DNA from: Furcasterigmium furcatum
Taxonomy: Eukaryota > Ascomycota > Sordariomycetes > Glomerellales > Plectosphaerellaceae
Reading direction: 5' to 3'
NCBI GenBank assembly: GCA_001599815.1
Contig: BCIA01000001.1
Coordinates: 1,554,934 to 1,618,933 of the forward strand
Length of the DNA stretch: 64,000 nucleotides
This document shows positions 1 to 11,238 of the stretch, in pieces. Position 1 is the stretch's first letter. Each line of letters opens with the position of its first letter. Under the pieces are notes generated by a model that was not told where the DNA came from, ran no database searches, and was given only the letters and a program-made list of their open reading frames with translations. The translations under genes were made by a program, and so were the position numbers.

Positions 1-294
1 AAAATGAAGGAGAAGGCGTTGGTGTTGATGCTGCCTGGCCGGTGAGACGGCGACGATGAGGCTCGATGACTAATCACGCACGAGCCAAAGCCCGTCCCTC
101 TGCCCCCAGTGAGGTCATCCCGGTTCCTGCCGTCCGGCAACCGATGGGCCCATTGGGAGCTTCCCCCTGGGCGCCAGCTCGTTTTAGCCGAACTTTTCCC
201 TGAGCTTTTTTGTGCATCGGCCGCCCGGTCACGCTCTCACCACCACCTCCATCCCTCCACCAAACAACAGCCTTGTCGGCCACCACATGCCCTC
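1..294 (+). promoter_or_regulatory. Upstream/leader region of MIC60
   Basis: No gene is supported here. The reading frame of the next gene stays open upstream to a GTG at 109, but that stretch is low-complexity leader-like sequence (CACCACCTCC runs just before the ATG). The first ATG in frame that gives a plausible mitochondrial presequence is at 295. Confidence 0.5.
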
Positions 295-2304
295 ATGTTG
301 CGAACTTCGATTCGATCAGCGAGGGCGCTAGGCCGCAGGCCTTCTGCGGCCCTCGTCGGTCGCCAATGGCAAGCCGCCGCCGTGACCCGGAGGCCATTCG
401 CCGATGTCAAGAAGCCGGATCCTTCCAAGCCCGCGGTCATGCCCGCGTCCGAGACCAACACCACCGACCGATCCGACCTGCCGCCCGCTGGCGAGCCCAA
501 GCCTGCGATTCCCATCGACAGTGTTCCTCTGACGCCCCCCAAGCCCGAGGTCGACCCGAAGCCGCTGTCCGAGACCACCATTCCTCCCCCTCCCCCTCCC
601 CCCAAGAAGAAGGGCTTCTTCAGACGGCTGAGGAACCTTGTCCTCACCCTCACCATTCTCGGCGCGCTGGGTTTCGGCGGCGGTGTCTGGTACTCCAGGG
701 TCAACGACAACTTCCACGACTTCTTCACCGAGTACGTGCCCTACGGCGAGCAGGCCGTGCTCTACCTGGAGGAGAACGAGTTCCGCAAGCGGTTCGCTTC
801 CGTCACGGACAAGATCAAGCCGCGCGACACTGGAGCCCCCGTCAAGATCCCCGCCCAGAGCGGCGCATCCTGGAGGGTTGCCGACAGCAGCGAGCCCACC
901 ACCCGCCAGTCCAGCGCCGTCGACAAGGCCAAGGCCGCGAAGGCCGCTGCTGCCCCCAAGCAGGAGCCGAAGCCCGCCGAGGCCCCCAAGCCTGCGCCGC
1001 CCGCCGAGGCTCCCAAGGCTCCGGCTGCTGAGCCTGCTCCTGCCAAGGCTGTCGAGGTTCAGGCGCCCGCCGAGCCCGCGTTCAAGGCGCCGGAGGTCAA
1101 CGAGCCCTCTAGGCTCCCTCCTATCGCCCCCATTGACCCTCTTGCCGTCAACGATGCCGTGGAGCCCCTGGTCCAGGACCTCGTGCACATGCTGAACGAC
1201 ATCATCACTGTCATCAACGCCGACAAGGCCCACGCCCGCTATGGCTCGACAATCGAGAAGGCCAAGGGCGAGCTCGGCAAGGTCGGCGGCAAGATCAAGG
1301 ATATCAAGTCCGTCGTCGAGAAGAAGGCCGCCGCCGAGGTCCGCGCCAAGGTGGAGGACTTCGACACCGCCTCTGCCGACCTGATCAAGCGCGTCGAGGC
1401 CGCCATGGCCAGCCAGGAAGCCAACTGGAGGAACGAGTTCGAGCAGGAGATGCAGAGGGTCAAGGAGAACTACGACGAGCGCGTCAAGCTCCTGCTCGAG
1501 CGCGAGCAGCAGCTGAATGACGAGCGCCTCAACAACCGCCTCCTCGAGCAAGCCCTATCCCTGAAGAAGGACTTCACCGGCGAGGTCAAGAAGCGCGTTG
1601 AGGAGGAGCGCGACGGCCGCCTCGGCAAGCTAAACGAGCTCTCTGCCGCCGTTGCCGACCTCGAGAAGCTCACCCTTGGATGGAACGATGTCGTGGATTC
1701 TACCCAGCAGACCCAGCAGCTGCACGTCGCCGTCGAGGCCGTCCGCTCCAGCCTGGAGAACTCGGCGCACCCCAGGCCCTTCATCCGCGAGCTCGTGGCC
1801 CTGAAGGAGATCGCCTCCGACGACCCGGTTGTCGATGCCGCCATTGCCTCCATCAACCCCACGGCTTACCAGCGCGGCCTGCCGACCTCCGCGCAGCTCG
1901 TCGACCGCTTCCGCAACGTGGCTTTCGAGGTCCGCAAGGCTTCCCTGCTTCCCGAGGATGCTGGTGTCGCCAGCCACGCCTCGAGCTGGGTGCTGAGCAA
2001 GGTGATGTTCAAGAAGCAGGGTCTTGTTGCCGGCGACGATGTCGAGAGCATCCTGACCCGCACTCAGACTTATCTGGAGGAGGGTGACCTGGACGCCGCG
2101 GCACGTGAGATGAACGGCCTGCAGGGCTGGGCTAAGACGCTCAGCAAGGACTGGCTGGGCGAGGTGAGGAAGGTGCTGGAGGTGCAGCAGGCTCTGGACG
2201 TAAGTTACCACTCTCTCCCTGACATATTTCTCGTGAACATCATGCTAATGGCAACCCAGGTTATCGCGACAGAAGCCCGCCTGCAGAGCTTGAAGGTGGA
2301 GTAG
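295..2304 (+). CDS. MIC60: MICOS complex subunit MIC60 (mitofilin)
   Basis: Exons 295-2199 and 2260-2304, joined across a 60-nt intron (GTAAGT..CAG, branch GCTAAT), give 649 residues. The intron length is a multiple of three, so the unspliced frame stays open and the intron is easily missed; removing it restores the C-terminal ALDVIATEARLQSL typical of the family. The N-terminus is Arg/Ser/Ala-rich without acids (mitochondrial presequence). A polyproline stretch near residue 100 is followed by one membrane helix at about 114-132, an Ala/Pro/Lys-rich linker, a long coiled coil (about 300-500) and the C-terminal mitofilin domain. MIC60 is the inner-membrane organiser of crista junctions, anchored by its helix with the bulk in the intermembrane space. 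ATG at 295 was chosen over the upstream GTG because it begins the presequence. Confidence 0.95.
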   Translation: MLRTSIRSARALGRRPSAALVGRQWQAAAVTRRPFADVKKPDPSKPAVMPASETNTTDRSDLPPAGEPKPAIPIDSVPLTPPKPEVDPKPLSETTIPPPPPPPKKKGFFRRLRNLVLTLTILGALGFGGGVWYSRVNDNFHDFFTEYVPYGEQAVLYLEENEFRKRFASVTDKIKPRDTGAPVKIPAQSGASWRVADSSEPTTRQSSAVDKAKAAKAAAAPKQEPKPAEAPKPAPPAEAPKAPAAEPAPAKAVEVQAPAEPAFKAPEVNEPSRLPPIAPIDPLAVNDAVEPLVQDLVHMLNDIITVINADKAHARYGSTIEKAKGELGKVGGKIKDIKSVVEKKAAAEVRAKVEDFDTASADLIKRVEAAMASQEANWRNEFEQEMQRVKENYDERVKLLLEREQQLNDERLNNRLLEQALSLKKDFTGEVKKRVEEERDGRLGKLNELSAAVADLEKLTLGWNDVVDSTQQTQQLHVAVEAVRSSLENSAHPRPFIRELVALKEIASDDPVVDAAIASINPTAYQRGLPTSAQLVDRFRNVAFEVRKASLLPEDAGVASHASSWVLSKVMFKKQGLVAGDDVESILTRTQTYLEEGDLDAAAREMNGLQGWAKTLSKDWLGEVRKVLEVQQALDVSYHSLPDIFLVNIMLMATQVIATEARLQSLKVE

Positions 2305-2644
2305 AGGAGGCTATACACGAGGAGGGTTTTCCTTTGTCCTGTACATCCGAACCGGTCAAGAGTCGGCCGGAGGTGCTTCTAGATGGGCCGATGGAAAGGC
2401 GAGCCCGTGTAAGACATAGCAATAGACTCGTATGATTTGGGGTTCAGTTGCTTTCCCGTCCAGGCGTGTCCCATGTGGTAATGATGAAGTCAACCCGGGG
2501 TGATGACTAAGCGATATCGTCTCCAACAACGGGCCCATCCGCTCTCATCTGAGAATCCCCTCCTCGGAGCTGAATATTCGAACCACTGCAGTAGGCCAGA
2601 AGCATAATCAGGAAGCTTCTGAGCCCAAACCTTGGCAAGCTGGA
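2305..2644. other. Intergenic, MIC60 3' UTR and FPGS promoter
   Basis: About 340 bases between two genes on the same strand. I see no TATA box, RNA gene or conserved ORF. Confidence 0.5.
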
Positions 2645-4357
2645 ATGACTCAGCTGGGGGCTGCCGGACTTCAGCTCTTACGACGTCACCAGCAGATGCG
2701 GCCGTCTCCCCTCATCTTCACCCTCCGCACATCTCGGATATCGCTGCTCACCAACTCATCACCACCTCAGTATCTACCTGTCAGACACTTCGGGGCTGTT
2801 AATACAAACAGAGCTCGCTACAGACCTCCCAGACACTACCAGTCCGGTCTCAATCCCCGCTCACTATCCACCATGCCTCTCTGGCGCTCATACCAAGACG
2901 CCATCGACCAGCTCGACCACCTCATCCCCAATCGGGCCGTCACCTCCCTCTTCGAGAAGCCAGGCGCCTCCAAGGATGGAGACCCCAACCTCCGTGCCAT
3001 CCCGGAGATGATCGACTGGCTCCGCAAGGCCGGATACAGCCCCTCCGACCTCGCCGCGCTCAAGTGCATCCACGTCGCCGGCACAAAGGGCAAGGGCTCC
3101 GTGTGCGCGTACCTGACGTCCATCCTGGCCTCGCAGCCCCAGACGGCGGGGAAGGTCGGGACGTACACGAGCCCGCACCTCGTGTCGCCGCGGGAGCGCA
3201 TTGCCATCGATGGCGTGCCGCTGTCCAAGGGGGCGTTCGCGCGGTATTTCTTCGAGGTGTGGGACCGATTCACGGAGGCGGCGCGGGCGGAGGGGGCGAA
3301 GGACCCCGAGGGCCCCGGGACGAAGCCGTTCTTCTTCCGGTTCATGACCGTCATGGCGTTCCACGTGTTCCTGAAGGAGGGGGTGACGAGCGCGGTGATC
3401 GAGGTCGGTATCGGGGGCGCGTATGACGCGACGAACGTGCTGCCGCCCGAGGCGGTGACGGTGGCTGTTATCACGCAGCTGGGTATTGATCATGTGGCGA
3501 TGCTGGGAGATACGCACGAGAAGATTGCGTGGCACAAGGCGGGCGTGATGAAGGAGGGGAGGGCCGCGGTTGTGAGGCTGGCGGAGGAGCGGGAGGGGGT
3601 CGTGGCCGTGCTGAGGGAGAGGGCGAAGGAGTTGAAGGTCAGCGAGCTGATTGAGGTGAGTGACCGCGAGGTCGAGAGCTGGGGCGGCGTCGAAGGGGAG
3701 AGGTTGAAGGGAGAGTTCCAGAGGCAGAACCAGGCCCTGGCTGTCCTGGCTGCCGAGGAGCATCTGGCGATCCTCGCGGGTAGGAAGCCGGCGAGGAAGC
3801 TGTCGGAGATACCGACGGCCCTGATCGAGCCGCTGAAGGGGGCGTCGTTGCGCGGGAGACACGAGGTCATCGAGGACGCTCGCGGGGTCCGCTGGCTTCT
3901 CGACGGAGCGCACACGAAGGAGAGTCTGGCAGAGACGGCAACCTGGCTCGCGGGGGATATCGGAGCATCGCCGCACCGCAAGGTTGTTCTGCTGTTCAAC
4001 CAGCAGGAGAGAGACGCGAGCAAGCTCCTCATCGGGTTCCTGGGCGACCTGCACAAGGCGGTAGGCAAGGACTCCGTCTTCGAGGCGGCGGTTTTCTCCC
4101 GGAACGACCTGACGCTCGCCGATAGCGTTACGGAGGCCGAGCTCAGCGTCCAGAAGAGCTGCTGCGAGACATTTGCGGCGAGCTTCCCCGGCATCCAGGC
4201 GGTCATGACGCCGGACCTGACGGATGCGATTCGGCGAGTGACGGCTATCGAGGCGTCCATACGCGGCATGGGCCATGAGACGACAGCACTGGTGACGGGA
4301 AGTATGCATCTCGTTGGGAACGTGATCCGTCTGTTGGAGCCTGAGGGTACCGAATGA
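2645..4357 (+). CDS. Folylpolyglutamate synthase-type Mur ligase (paralogue 1)
   Basis: Intronless, 570 residues. Members of this family add glutamates to folates using ATP. The P-loop IHVAGTKGKGSV lies at about 142-153, followed by TSPHLVSPRERI (folate-binding loop) and GIGGAYDATN; LLDGAHTKES and LVTGSMHLVG mark the C-terminal domain. The first 76 residues are rich in Arg, Ser and Thr with almost no acidic residues and read as a mitochondrial presequence. A second in-frame ATG at 2873 (MPLWRSYQDAI) begins where homology to cytosolic forms begins, so dual mitochondrial/cytosolic isoforms are plausible. It converges on a second FPGS-type gene 91 bp away. Which of the two is the true MET7 orthologue cannot be settled by eye; the neighbour has the more canonical N-terminus (SYNDAIDALNSLQTPFE). 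Confidence 0.9.
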   Translation: MTQLGAAGLQLLRRHQQMRPSPLIFTLRTSRISLLTNSSPPQYLPVRHFGAVNTNRARYRPPRHYQSGLNPRSLSTMPLWRSYQDAIDQLDHLIPNRAVTSLFEKPGASKDGDPNLRAIPEMIDWLRKAGYSPSDLAALKCIHVAGTKGKGSVCAYLTSILASQPQTAGKVGTYTSPHLVSPRERIAIDGVPLSKGAFARYFFEVWDRFTEAARAEGAKDPEGPGTKPFFFRFMTVMAFHVFLKEGVTSAVIEVGIGGAYDATNVLPPEAVTVAVITQLGIDHVAMLGDTHEKIAWHKAGVMKEGRAAVVRLAEEREGVVAVLRERAKELKVSELIEVSDREVESWGGVEGERLKGEFQRQNQALAVLAAEEHLAILAGRKPARKLSEIPTALIEPLKGASLRGRHEVIEDARGVRWLLDGAHTKESLAETATWLAGDIGASPHRKVVLLFNQQERDASKLLIGFLGDLHKAVGKDSVFEAAVFSRNDLTLADSVTEAELSVQKSCCETFAASFPGIQAVMTPDLTDAIRRVTAIEASIRGMGHETTALVTGSMHLVGNVIRLLEPEGTE

Positions 4358-4448
4358 GCAGGAGTTGAACGGCCTGGATTTGGTGTCTATCTGATTTCCG
4401 CGAGGAAAAGTCTAGGGGCCACTAATATGTAATCAGATTGGAATGAAA

Positions 4449-6043
4449 TCAAAGCGCCTCCGCGCCTTCGAGAATCTCCAATGCGCCGCCAACAAGATGT
4501 AGGCTCCCGGTGACGAAGGCCTGAACCGTCTCGCCTTCCTTGGTCTCCTTGCTCAAGCTCTGGACATAGTCAAGGGCCTCCTGGATCGTGGGGATCACAG
4601 AGATCTTTGCTTTGGGATCCAGGGTCTTCCACTTCTCGGCAAAGCTATGCTGCACCGTCATCGCTGCTATCGCCTTGGGGTCGTACTGGTGGTTGACAAA
4701 GTCCTTCTTGTACCCGGTCGAGTACGTGACGTTGGTGCAGAAGATGACATGGTCATACGCAACGTCATCGGCCTGCTTGCTCCCCTCGTACAGCCCGTCA
4801 AGGAAGTCGATCGCCTCCGTACGGCCCTGCTGGTTGAACACGAGCGCTCTAGGACCCGGCCTGGGAGCGCTCTCCTCGACGAACCACCTGGACGCCATTT
4901 TCAGGCTATCCGTCGTGTGCGCGCCGTCGACGTGCCAGACCACACCCTCGCCGACCTTCACCTCGCACCGTCCGCGCCAATTTACCTGCTCCAGCCCATC
5001 GACGAACGTCTGCGGTAAGCTGGCGTCCTGCCTCTTGAACGACGGGTCGATCTTGGCAAGCACCGTCTCTGCGAGTGCCACGGCGAGACTGGCGTTCCTC
5101 TTCTGGAAGACGGCATTCGGCCGAATGTTGACCCCCTTTAACCGCGGGTCAACGCCGACGACCTGAATCTCGAGGCCCTTTTCCTCTGCGCGTTCGCGGA
5201 GGACGCGCGCCGCTGATTCCGAGGCCTGCTCCATCGCGAATGCCGGGGTTCCGGCCTTGGCGATGCCGCCCTTGTGCCAGGCGATCTTCTCTATCGTGTC
5301 GCCAAGGGCGAAGACATGGTCGATGCCGAGGGTTGTGACGCCGGTCGCGACGGGCCGCTCGACAATGTTCGTCGCATCGTATTCGCCGCCGATGCCGGTC
5401 TCGAGGATGGCGCACTCGACGCCCTCGCGCATGAAGGCGTGGAGGGCGAGGAGGGTCATGTAGCGGGAGTAGACGGGGCGGGTGCCGGGGAGGGCGAGGT
5501 CGGGCAGGGCCGCGGGGCTGGCTCCCAGAAGGTCCCAGACTTCCCAGAAATAGCGGGTGAAGAGGTGTTCCTCGATGGGGCGGGAGTTGATGCGGATGCG
5601 CTCGCGGACGGAGATGAGGTGGGGGGAGATGAGGAGGCCGGTCTTTGAAGGGAGGGAGGTGGCGAGGCGCTGGTGGTTGAGGATGGAGTCGGTGAAGGCG
5701 CAGGTGGTTCCCTTGCCCTTTGTGCCGGCGACGTGGATTACATTGAGGCGGTTGAGGTCGGACGGCTGGTGGTGAAGCGATGTTAGCTCGGGGTTAGAGG
5801 GGAGGGAGGACATGTAGAGAGCGTACGGTGTGGCCGACACGCGCGAGGTAGGCTCGCATCTCGCTGATGGCAGCCTCATCTGGTCGGATGCCGGCCTTGC
5901 GGCGGGCCTCGATCACCTCAAAGGGCGTCTGGAGGGAGTTGAGGGCGTCAATGGCATCCTGGGGCTGTTAGTCGAGATATCGAAGCTGGAGCGTGTCGAG
6001 GAGAGGCAGAACCGACATTGTAGCTCCTATTGTCGGTTGCCAT
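4449..6043 (-). CDS. Folylpolyglutamate synthase (paralogue 2, MET7-like)
   Basis: Three exons on the minus strand: 6043-6017, 5958-5827 and 5765-4449, giving 491 residues. Intron 1 (5959-6016) has the unusual donor GTCGGT and branch ACTAAC. Intron 2 (5766-5826) has donor GTACGC, branch GCTAAC and acceptor CAG. Joining them yields SYN|DAIDALNSLQTPFEVIEAR, then ARVGHT|PSDLNRLNVIHVAGTKGKG, the expected N-terminal FPGS sequence, which strongly supports the model; a naive ORF start at 5879 would read through intron 2. The P-loop is GTKGKGTT, with ISPHLISVRERI, GIGGEYDATN, HVDGAHTTDS and FVTGSLHLVGG downstream. It has no clear mitochondrial presequence, unlike its convergent paralogue. The reaction is ATP-dependent gamma-glutamylation of tetrahydrofolate, which retains folates in the cell. 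Confidence 0.92.
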
Positions 6044-7136
6044 TGCGCGGGTCAGGGAGGGGCGCAGAACATAAAACTTGGAGAGGAGAGCCTGAGGTCG
6101 CCGACACACATGATGCATCAAGACGAGAATCCGCGCATGCGCCGCCTTTGCTGAAGGAATGGGATGCAGGCCGACGTATTTGTCCCGGAGCGGAGGGTTG
6201 ACGGACGGAGAATTGCCGACTTGGTGGGGTTGGATGCATGAATACAGGAACCCCACTTCGGGCCGGGCCGGCACGAAACAGACTGACAGGCGCCAGCAGC
6301 TGCCCCCTTTTAACTGGTCGGCCAGTGTTATCGAGGTCATCCGAACCACTACCACGACATAAAACATCAAGCGATCAGGATCATTTCCGACTCCTCACTC
6401 AATACCGAATGCCTTCTCATTACGCTCCAAAGATACGATCCAAACGGCCCTCTCTGTATTGGCTACCAACTTGGCAAGCCGCGATTCCGAGACCTGGCTC
6501 TGAGACGAGGTGACGGCAAGCGGCCGAAAGTGTACGGCACATCCTCGATGTCCATCAGTGAGATGGTCGCCAAGGCTGTCCCCTTGCGGCACATCATTTC
6601 GCGGTTGGCTGGCCCGTGTCTAGGCTATGTACACCACCACCTGCAGGCCGTACTCGCCAGAAGCAAGTCAGGAGCGAGCAGAGTTGGGGGCGAGGCTTTC
6701 TGAGGATCAGGTCAGGCTGGGTGCTGCGCTCGACGCTCCCCTTCCCTCTCCCGCAACCCAGTTCTTCCGAGTGATACAGCGTACACACGCCTCGCATAGT
6801 CCAGCGGAAAGGAGCCGGGGGCGGGCGCCGGCGCGGCCGAGGTCGAAGGGTCAAGCAATCAACTCGGGGGGAAACCCGAGCTCGAGAGCAACCAGGCTCC
6901 CAGCGAGCTGCATGCGTATTCTCCGCCAATTGAGATGGGCGAACAGGGAGCATATAAGCCGGCGCCGCAGGTGGTTCATGAGATGGATGGGAGCAATTAC
7001 AGGTAGAGAGAGGTGCCCTGCTAGCGGTCAGGGGCATTCACGAGACACCCGGGTTTGACTAGGGTTTTGGGTGCGCAGCACGCGGAAAATGGGATACATA
7101 TTGCTACTTGAACTTCATGATGCGCTTTCTGGAGGC
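6044..7136. other. Intergenic region, no gene recognised
   Basis: Promoter of the FPGS gene at its left end and 3' flank of the DUF5695-like gene at its right end. A TATA-like CATATAAG at 6951-6958 faces right but leads to no supportable ORF. No RNA gene seen. Confidence 0.5.
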
Positions 7137-9964
7137 TCAGCTCAAGCTCAGCTGGACGGTCACGCCGCCATCGCCAAATTCAACTCGCCATCCTCCACGA
7201 GTCTCGGTTGCGCCCTCATTGCTAACGGACCATTCAGTCGAAGATCGCGAATCGATCCAGACAACCACAGCCTCAGCAGTAGGACCGCCAGCAGGCTGGA
7301 CGATGGACAGGGACACGCTGCCCTCGTCGTACGTGAACTCGTCCACGACGCCGGCGTCGATCTCGACCAAGACCCTCAGCGGGCCGATGTACACGCGCCT
7401 CTTGACGGCGTCCCTCGGCTGCACCGTCACGGCGCCGCCGTCCCGGCTGAGAATGCCACCGTACACGACGAGGCCGACCTCGCTGTCGTCGGCCACGTAC
7501 ACGCCACCGTTGAGCGCCATGCCGAGGAAGCCGCCGCCGTAGTCGCCCGTGATGCCGTCCCACTTCTGGGTGTCGGGCCATGCGTGGTAGGCCACGGACG
7601 GGAAGCCGTCCTGGTTGATGTTGGAGACGGGCGCGCTGGACCCCGCGTAGCCGACGCGGAGGAGGTACGAGTCGCTGGGGTCGTCGCGGAAGGCGTCGAG
7701 GAGGACCTGGGCGTTGAGGCCGGAGCCGTAGTGGTGGATCTGCCTCTCGATGCGGCGCAGCTTGCCGGCGTAGCTGGGTCGTCTTGTCAGGGGATTCTTC
7801 CTTCATAGGGGAGAGGGGGGAAGACTCACATGAAGTCCCAGTAGCGGCGGGCACATCCGTTCCAGCCCCAGTGAGGCACCGTGGGCATGTATCCAAGGAC
7901 GCTGTCGACTGTCTGTGCCGCGGAGTCATCGAGTCCGAAGCGCCTGGCGGAAGAAAAGATTGTCAGCCAAGATCAGGTAGACGATCGATGTTAGGATAGG
8001 GGCACTCACTTGGTCCAGTAGTAGACGCCCTCTTGGCCGGTCGAGTCCCAGGCCATCTCACTTCCGTACGGCACCTCCTGCGAGTCCCAGAGCTCGGCGC
8101 GCTCCCGCATCCTGCTCTCGAGCCGCGCCGCCATGTCTGTCTCGCCCTCCCTGATCAGGTCCTCCAAGATGCTGCCAAACACTGTCTCACCCATGAGGCC
8201 CATGTCGTTGTACCAGATCTCCGAGTCCGTGACTCTGTGGGCGGTACCCCAGGCCCTCTCGAGATACCAGCTCCAGTCCTGGCTGACAAGGTCGGGATAG
8301 GCCCTCGCAACGCGGTACAGCGCCCAGTACGCGGCGGCGGGATGGACGTAGTTGTATGCGCGGTCGATGTAGAACGAGTTCTGCCTGTTCCACGAGGTCC
8401 AGCTGGAGAAGTCGATGCTGGGATCGTATTCGTAGTCGACGAGGCCCGGGTCGTAGTAGAAGATGGACTTGCGGACGGAGTAGTCCTGGAGCTGGATCTG
8501 GCCCCAGACGACCTCGTTGACGAACCGGTCGAGCTTGGCGACCTCGTCGGCGTCGGGCTGGAGGACCTGCTTCATGGCCGCGGCGACGTAGGCGCCGGTG
8601 CCGCCCTCGTCGCTGAGGCCGGCGACCCAGCTGCGGGCGTCCTGCTCGACGATGGCGCCCTCTTCGTAGTCGTAGGTCATGATGGAGGGGGCGCGGTGGA
8701 AGGGATCGGACTCGTCGGTGAACCAGGCCTCGTTGAAGAGAAACTCACCCATGTCGGCCAGGGCCTGGGACGTAGGCTTGGTGATGAAGTAGTGGATGGT
8801 CTGGACCTTGCCGTCCTCGTACTGGACCGTCAGGCGGACACTCCCCCAGTTGGACTCGGCGGACGAGGGGGTGACTGTGAAGCTGCCGTCTCCCTCCTCT
8901 TCGACCTCGAGAGCTCCCTCAGGTTGGGAGGAGAAGGCGCTGACGGGAGAATCGGAGTTGAGGAACAGCCGCCCGGGCAAGTCTCTTGCGAGGATGTAGC
9001 CAGGGACTCCAAGCGCAGTCGGGGTTCCTGTCTTTCTAACAGCTTCGTCGAAACCCCTGACGCCGTTCTCGACCACGGTGAACCTGACGCCGACTTGGAG
9101 GGACTCTCCGGGCTCCAAGGTCCGCGATGTAGGCTCGTTCCATTGACCCTGCTGCGCCGATGACCATTCGTTCTCGGCCCATGCCTTGGACAGAACCTGC
9201 CACTCGTAGAAGCCCTCAAAGGTCTGGCTGCCGTAGCCGGTGTCCTGGAACCCGGGCTCGCGCAGGTTGCGGTAGGCCTCAAAGCCCGACTGGGTGCCCT
9301 CGAGCGGTGTCACGACCAGTGCGGCGGATGATCCGCGACGAGGGTTTACGGGCGTGACGCGGATCTGCCCGGCGTCAAGGCCGACGTAGGGATCTGAGAG
9401 AGAGCAGGACTCCTGCATCCCCACCGGATTTCGCTGGGTGAAGATGCTGTTGAACTCGGCTGGGAAGCCTAAGCTTCCGAGCTCGAGATCAGAGTCGCCC
9501 GTGTTCTCGATGGTGAAGCGCAGGCCGAGGTCGCCCTCGACGTTAAGCCATTCACGAGTGATGTTCAGCGGGCTCTCGGACAGGGTAGAGGCGAGGTTCG
9601 AGACGGCAAGCTCATCTCCACCGGAGCCCTCTTGGCCACTGACGGGCTGGCGCTGCTGGGCAGAGTCACCAGATGTCCATGAAGAGCTGCCGGCCTCGCG
9701 GTAGCGATAGGTGATGTCGCCCCAGTGGTACTGGCCATTGCGGGCGCGGCGGTTGAGATAGTCGAACGGGAGGAAGTCGAATTCCTCGCCCGCCACCCGG
9801 AGAGATGCGAGGACGTGGGCATCCCTGACTATGCGGGCGCTGATGGTAGAGGTCTCCAGATCAATGAAGCCATTCCCGAGGCCGAGGCTGTCTTGACCAG
9901 CAGCGAAAGGGACAAGAAGGGGGAGGAGGGAGGCAAGAAGTCGCTTGGCAGAAGGGAGAGCCAT
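7137..9964 (-). CDS. Secreted DUF5695-like protein, probable glycan-active
   Basis: Exons 9964-8010, 7943-7830 and 7773-7137 join to 901 residues. Both introns (66 and 56 nt) start GTGAGT and end CAG; the joins read YYWTK|RFGLDD and RRYWDF|IYAGKL. A hydrophobic signal peptide (LLASLLPLLVPFAAG) precedes QDSLGLGNGFIDL. Features include an N-terminal beta-rich part (FDFLPFDYL, YHWGDITYRYR), a central helical part rich in Trp/Tyr (WNRQNSFYIDRAYNYVHPAAAYWALYRVARAYPD, cited only as a region near residues 530-570) and a C-terminal beta domain. I associate this with the family Pfam calls DUF5695; the name is from recall and the function is not established. The helical Trp/Tyr-rich core resembles six-hairpin glycosidases, an inference only. 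It is transcribed away from a GH43 gene across a shared 1.27-kb region. Confidence 0.85.
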
Positions 9965-11238
9965 GGCTGAGAATCAGGCTAGACCGCTACAGACTGCTCT
10001 TCAAGACAAGGGAACACATGAGCACGAAGTCACTTCATATACTCGGGGACTCGACAGAGATCCGACTCCAGCCTGGACCTCGAATTATCGTTCCCCACAA
10101 AAGAAGCACATCCGGTGCAATGATGAGCCGATACGCGACGAGTCGAGCGGCCTTGCGCTTCCAAGGCCGCCATGGTTACTCCGGCGCAACGTCTGACTGC
10201 GGCTTTGTCCCTCGTGATGTGTGATATTGGGGCCCTCAAGGAGTAAAGGGGTTCCCCGGATCTTCCAGAAGCGACCTCACCTGCGCCAAGACGGAACGAA
10301 CCTTGGATGCGGGGAAGATCGTCGCCGAGTGCGAGCATCTTGGCCCGGCCAATATCTGCCGTTGACGTGTCATTGGAGCGCATCGCTTGTGCCTTGACTG
10401 AAGGAACTTGGCTTCGTTGACAACTCTAGTAGACGCATGCAGGACATGCGGAATGATGCAAGTCAGCGTCCGGGGTAGAGACGAAGGAGACGGATGTTCT
10501 CACTTACACGGGCCATGGTGGGAGACTTGGGGCGGACCTTGGCCATACTGTTCATCCTATGGTGAGCACCAGGTCCTCTTTCAGGGGCAGAATTAGTCCG
10601 TGGAGTTTCCGCTATAGCGTTGTGAGGGGCCGATAGACAAAAGATCTCAGGTTGCCAGGTAGTGTCGGCTGATCTGATGATCACCAAGCACCCGACTCGG
10701 TCGTCGATGTAACCTCGACCCCAGTGATCGACCGTTCATGCCACGATTTCGACACCCGTGGATGGCCAAGTTGCGGAGACGAGGAATTGGACAAGCGCTA
10801 TTGGAGCGTATATCGATTCCATTTAGACAGCTCTACTGCATGCTAAAGTTCCGCTCGCTCGCAGCAGGATTCGCATCATCGTGACAATACATCACGATGC
10901 AGTTTTGAGGTGTCATTCATGTCCAGATGGAGGAAGCTCCGGAACACGCGCGTTGAACAGATTCAATCCATGAACTTGCCGACGGAAATCGTCGGCTTTC
11001 CCGCATATGACAACACCTTCAGATATTCAGGCTTCGGCTGGAGTTCGCAAAGACCGAGGGTGAGGGACCCTGGCTGTGAGTGTATCAAGTATAGGAGAGA
11101 GTCCTGCCGCCGAGTCTATTCAGCATCAGCCGAAGCTATCGGCATAATATATTAAGACACTTCCTCGCCTTCGTGTAGATCTATCTCACTCCCCGTCGAG
11201 GCAACACACATCTTTCAGGCTGCTGCCAGACCTTCGCC
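9965..11238. promoter_or_regulatory. Shared divergent promoter, DUF5695-like / GH43
   Basis: The 1274 bp between the two divergent starts hold no credible ORF. A TATA-type element TAATATATTAA at 11145-11155 lies about 90 bp upstream of the GH43 ATG. No matching element is obvious on the left side. Confidence 0.6.

Noticed and set aside
328..1551. 407-codon minus-strand ORF
   Set aside because: Antisense to MIC60; Leu/Gly-rich shadow translation.
6951..6958. CATATAAG as a plus-strand TATA box
   Set aside because: No credible ORF or RNA gene follows; the downstream sequence is the 3' part of a minus-strand gene.
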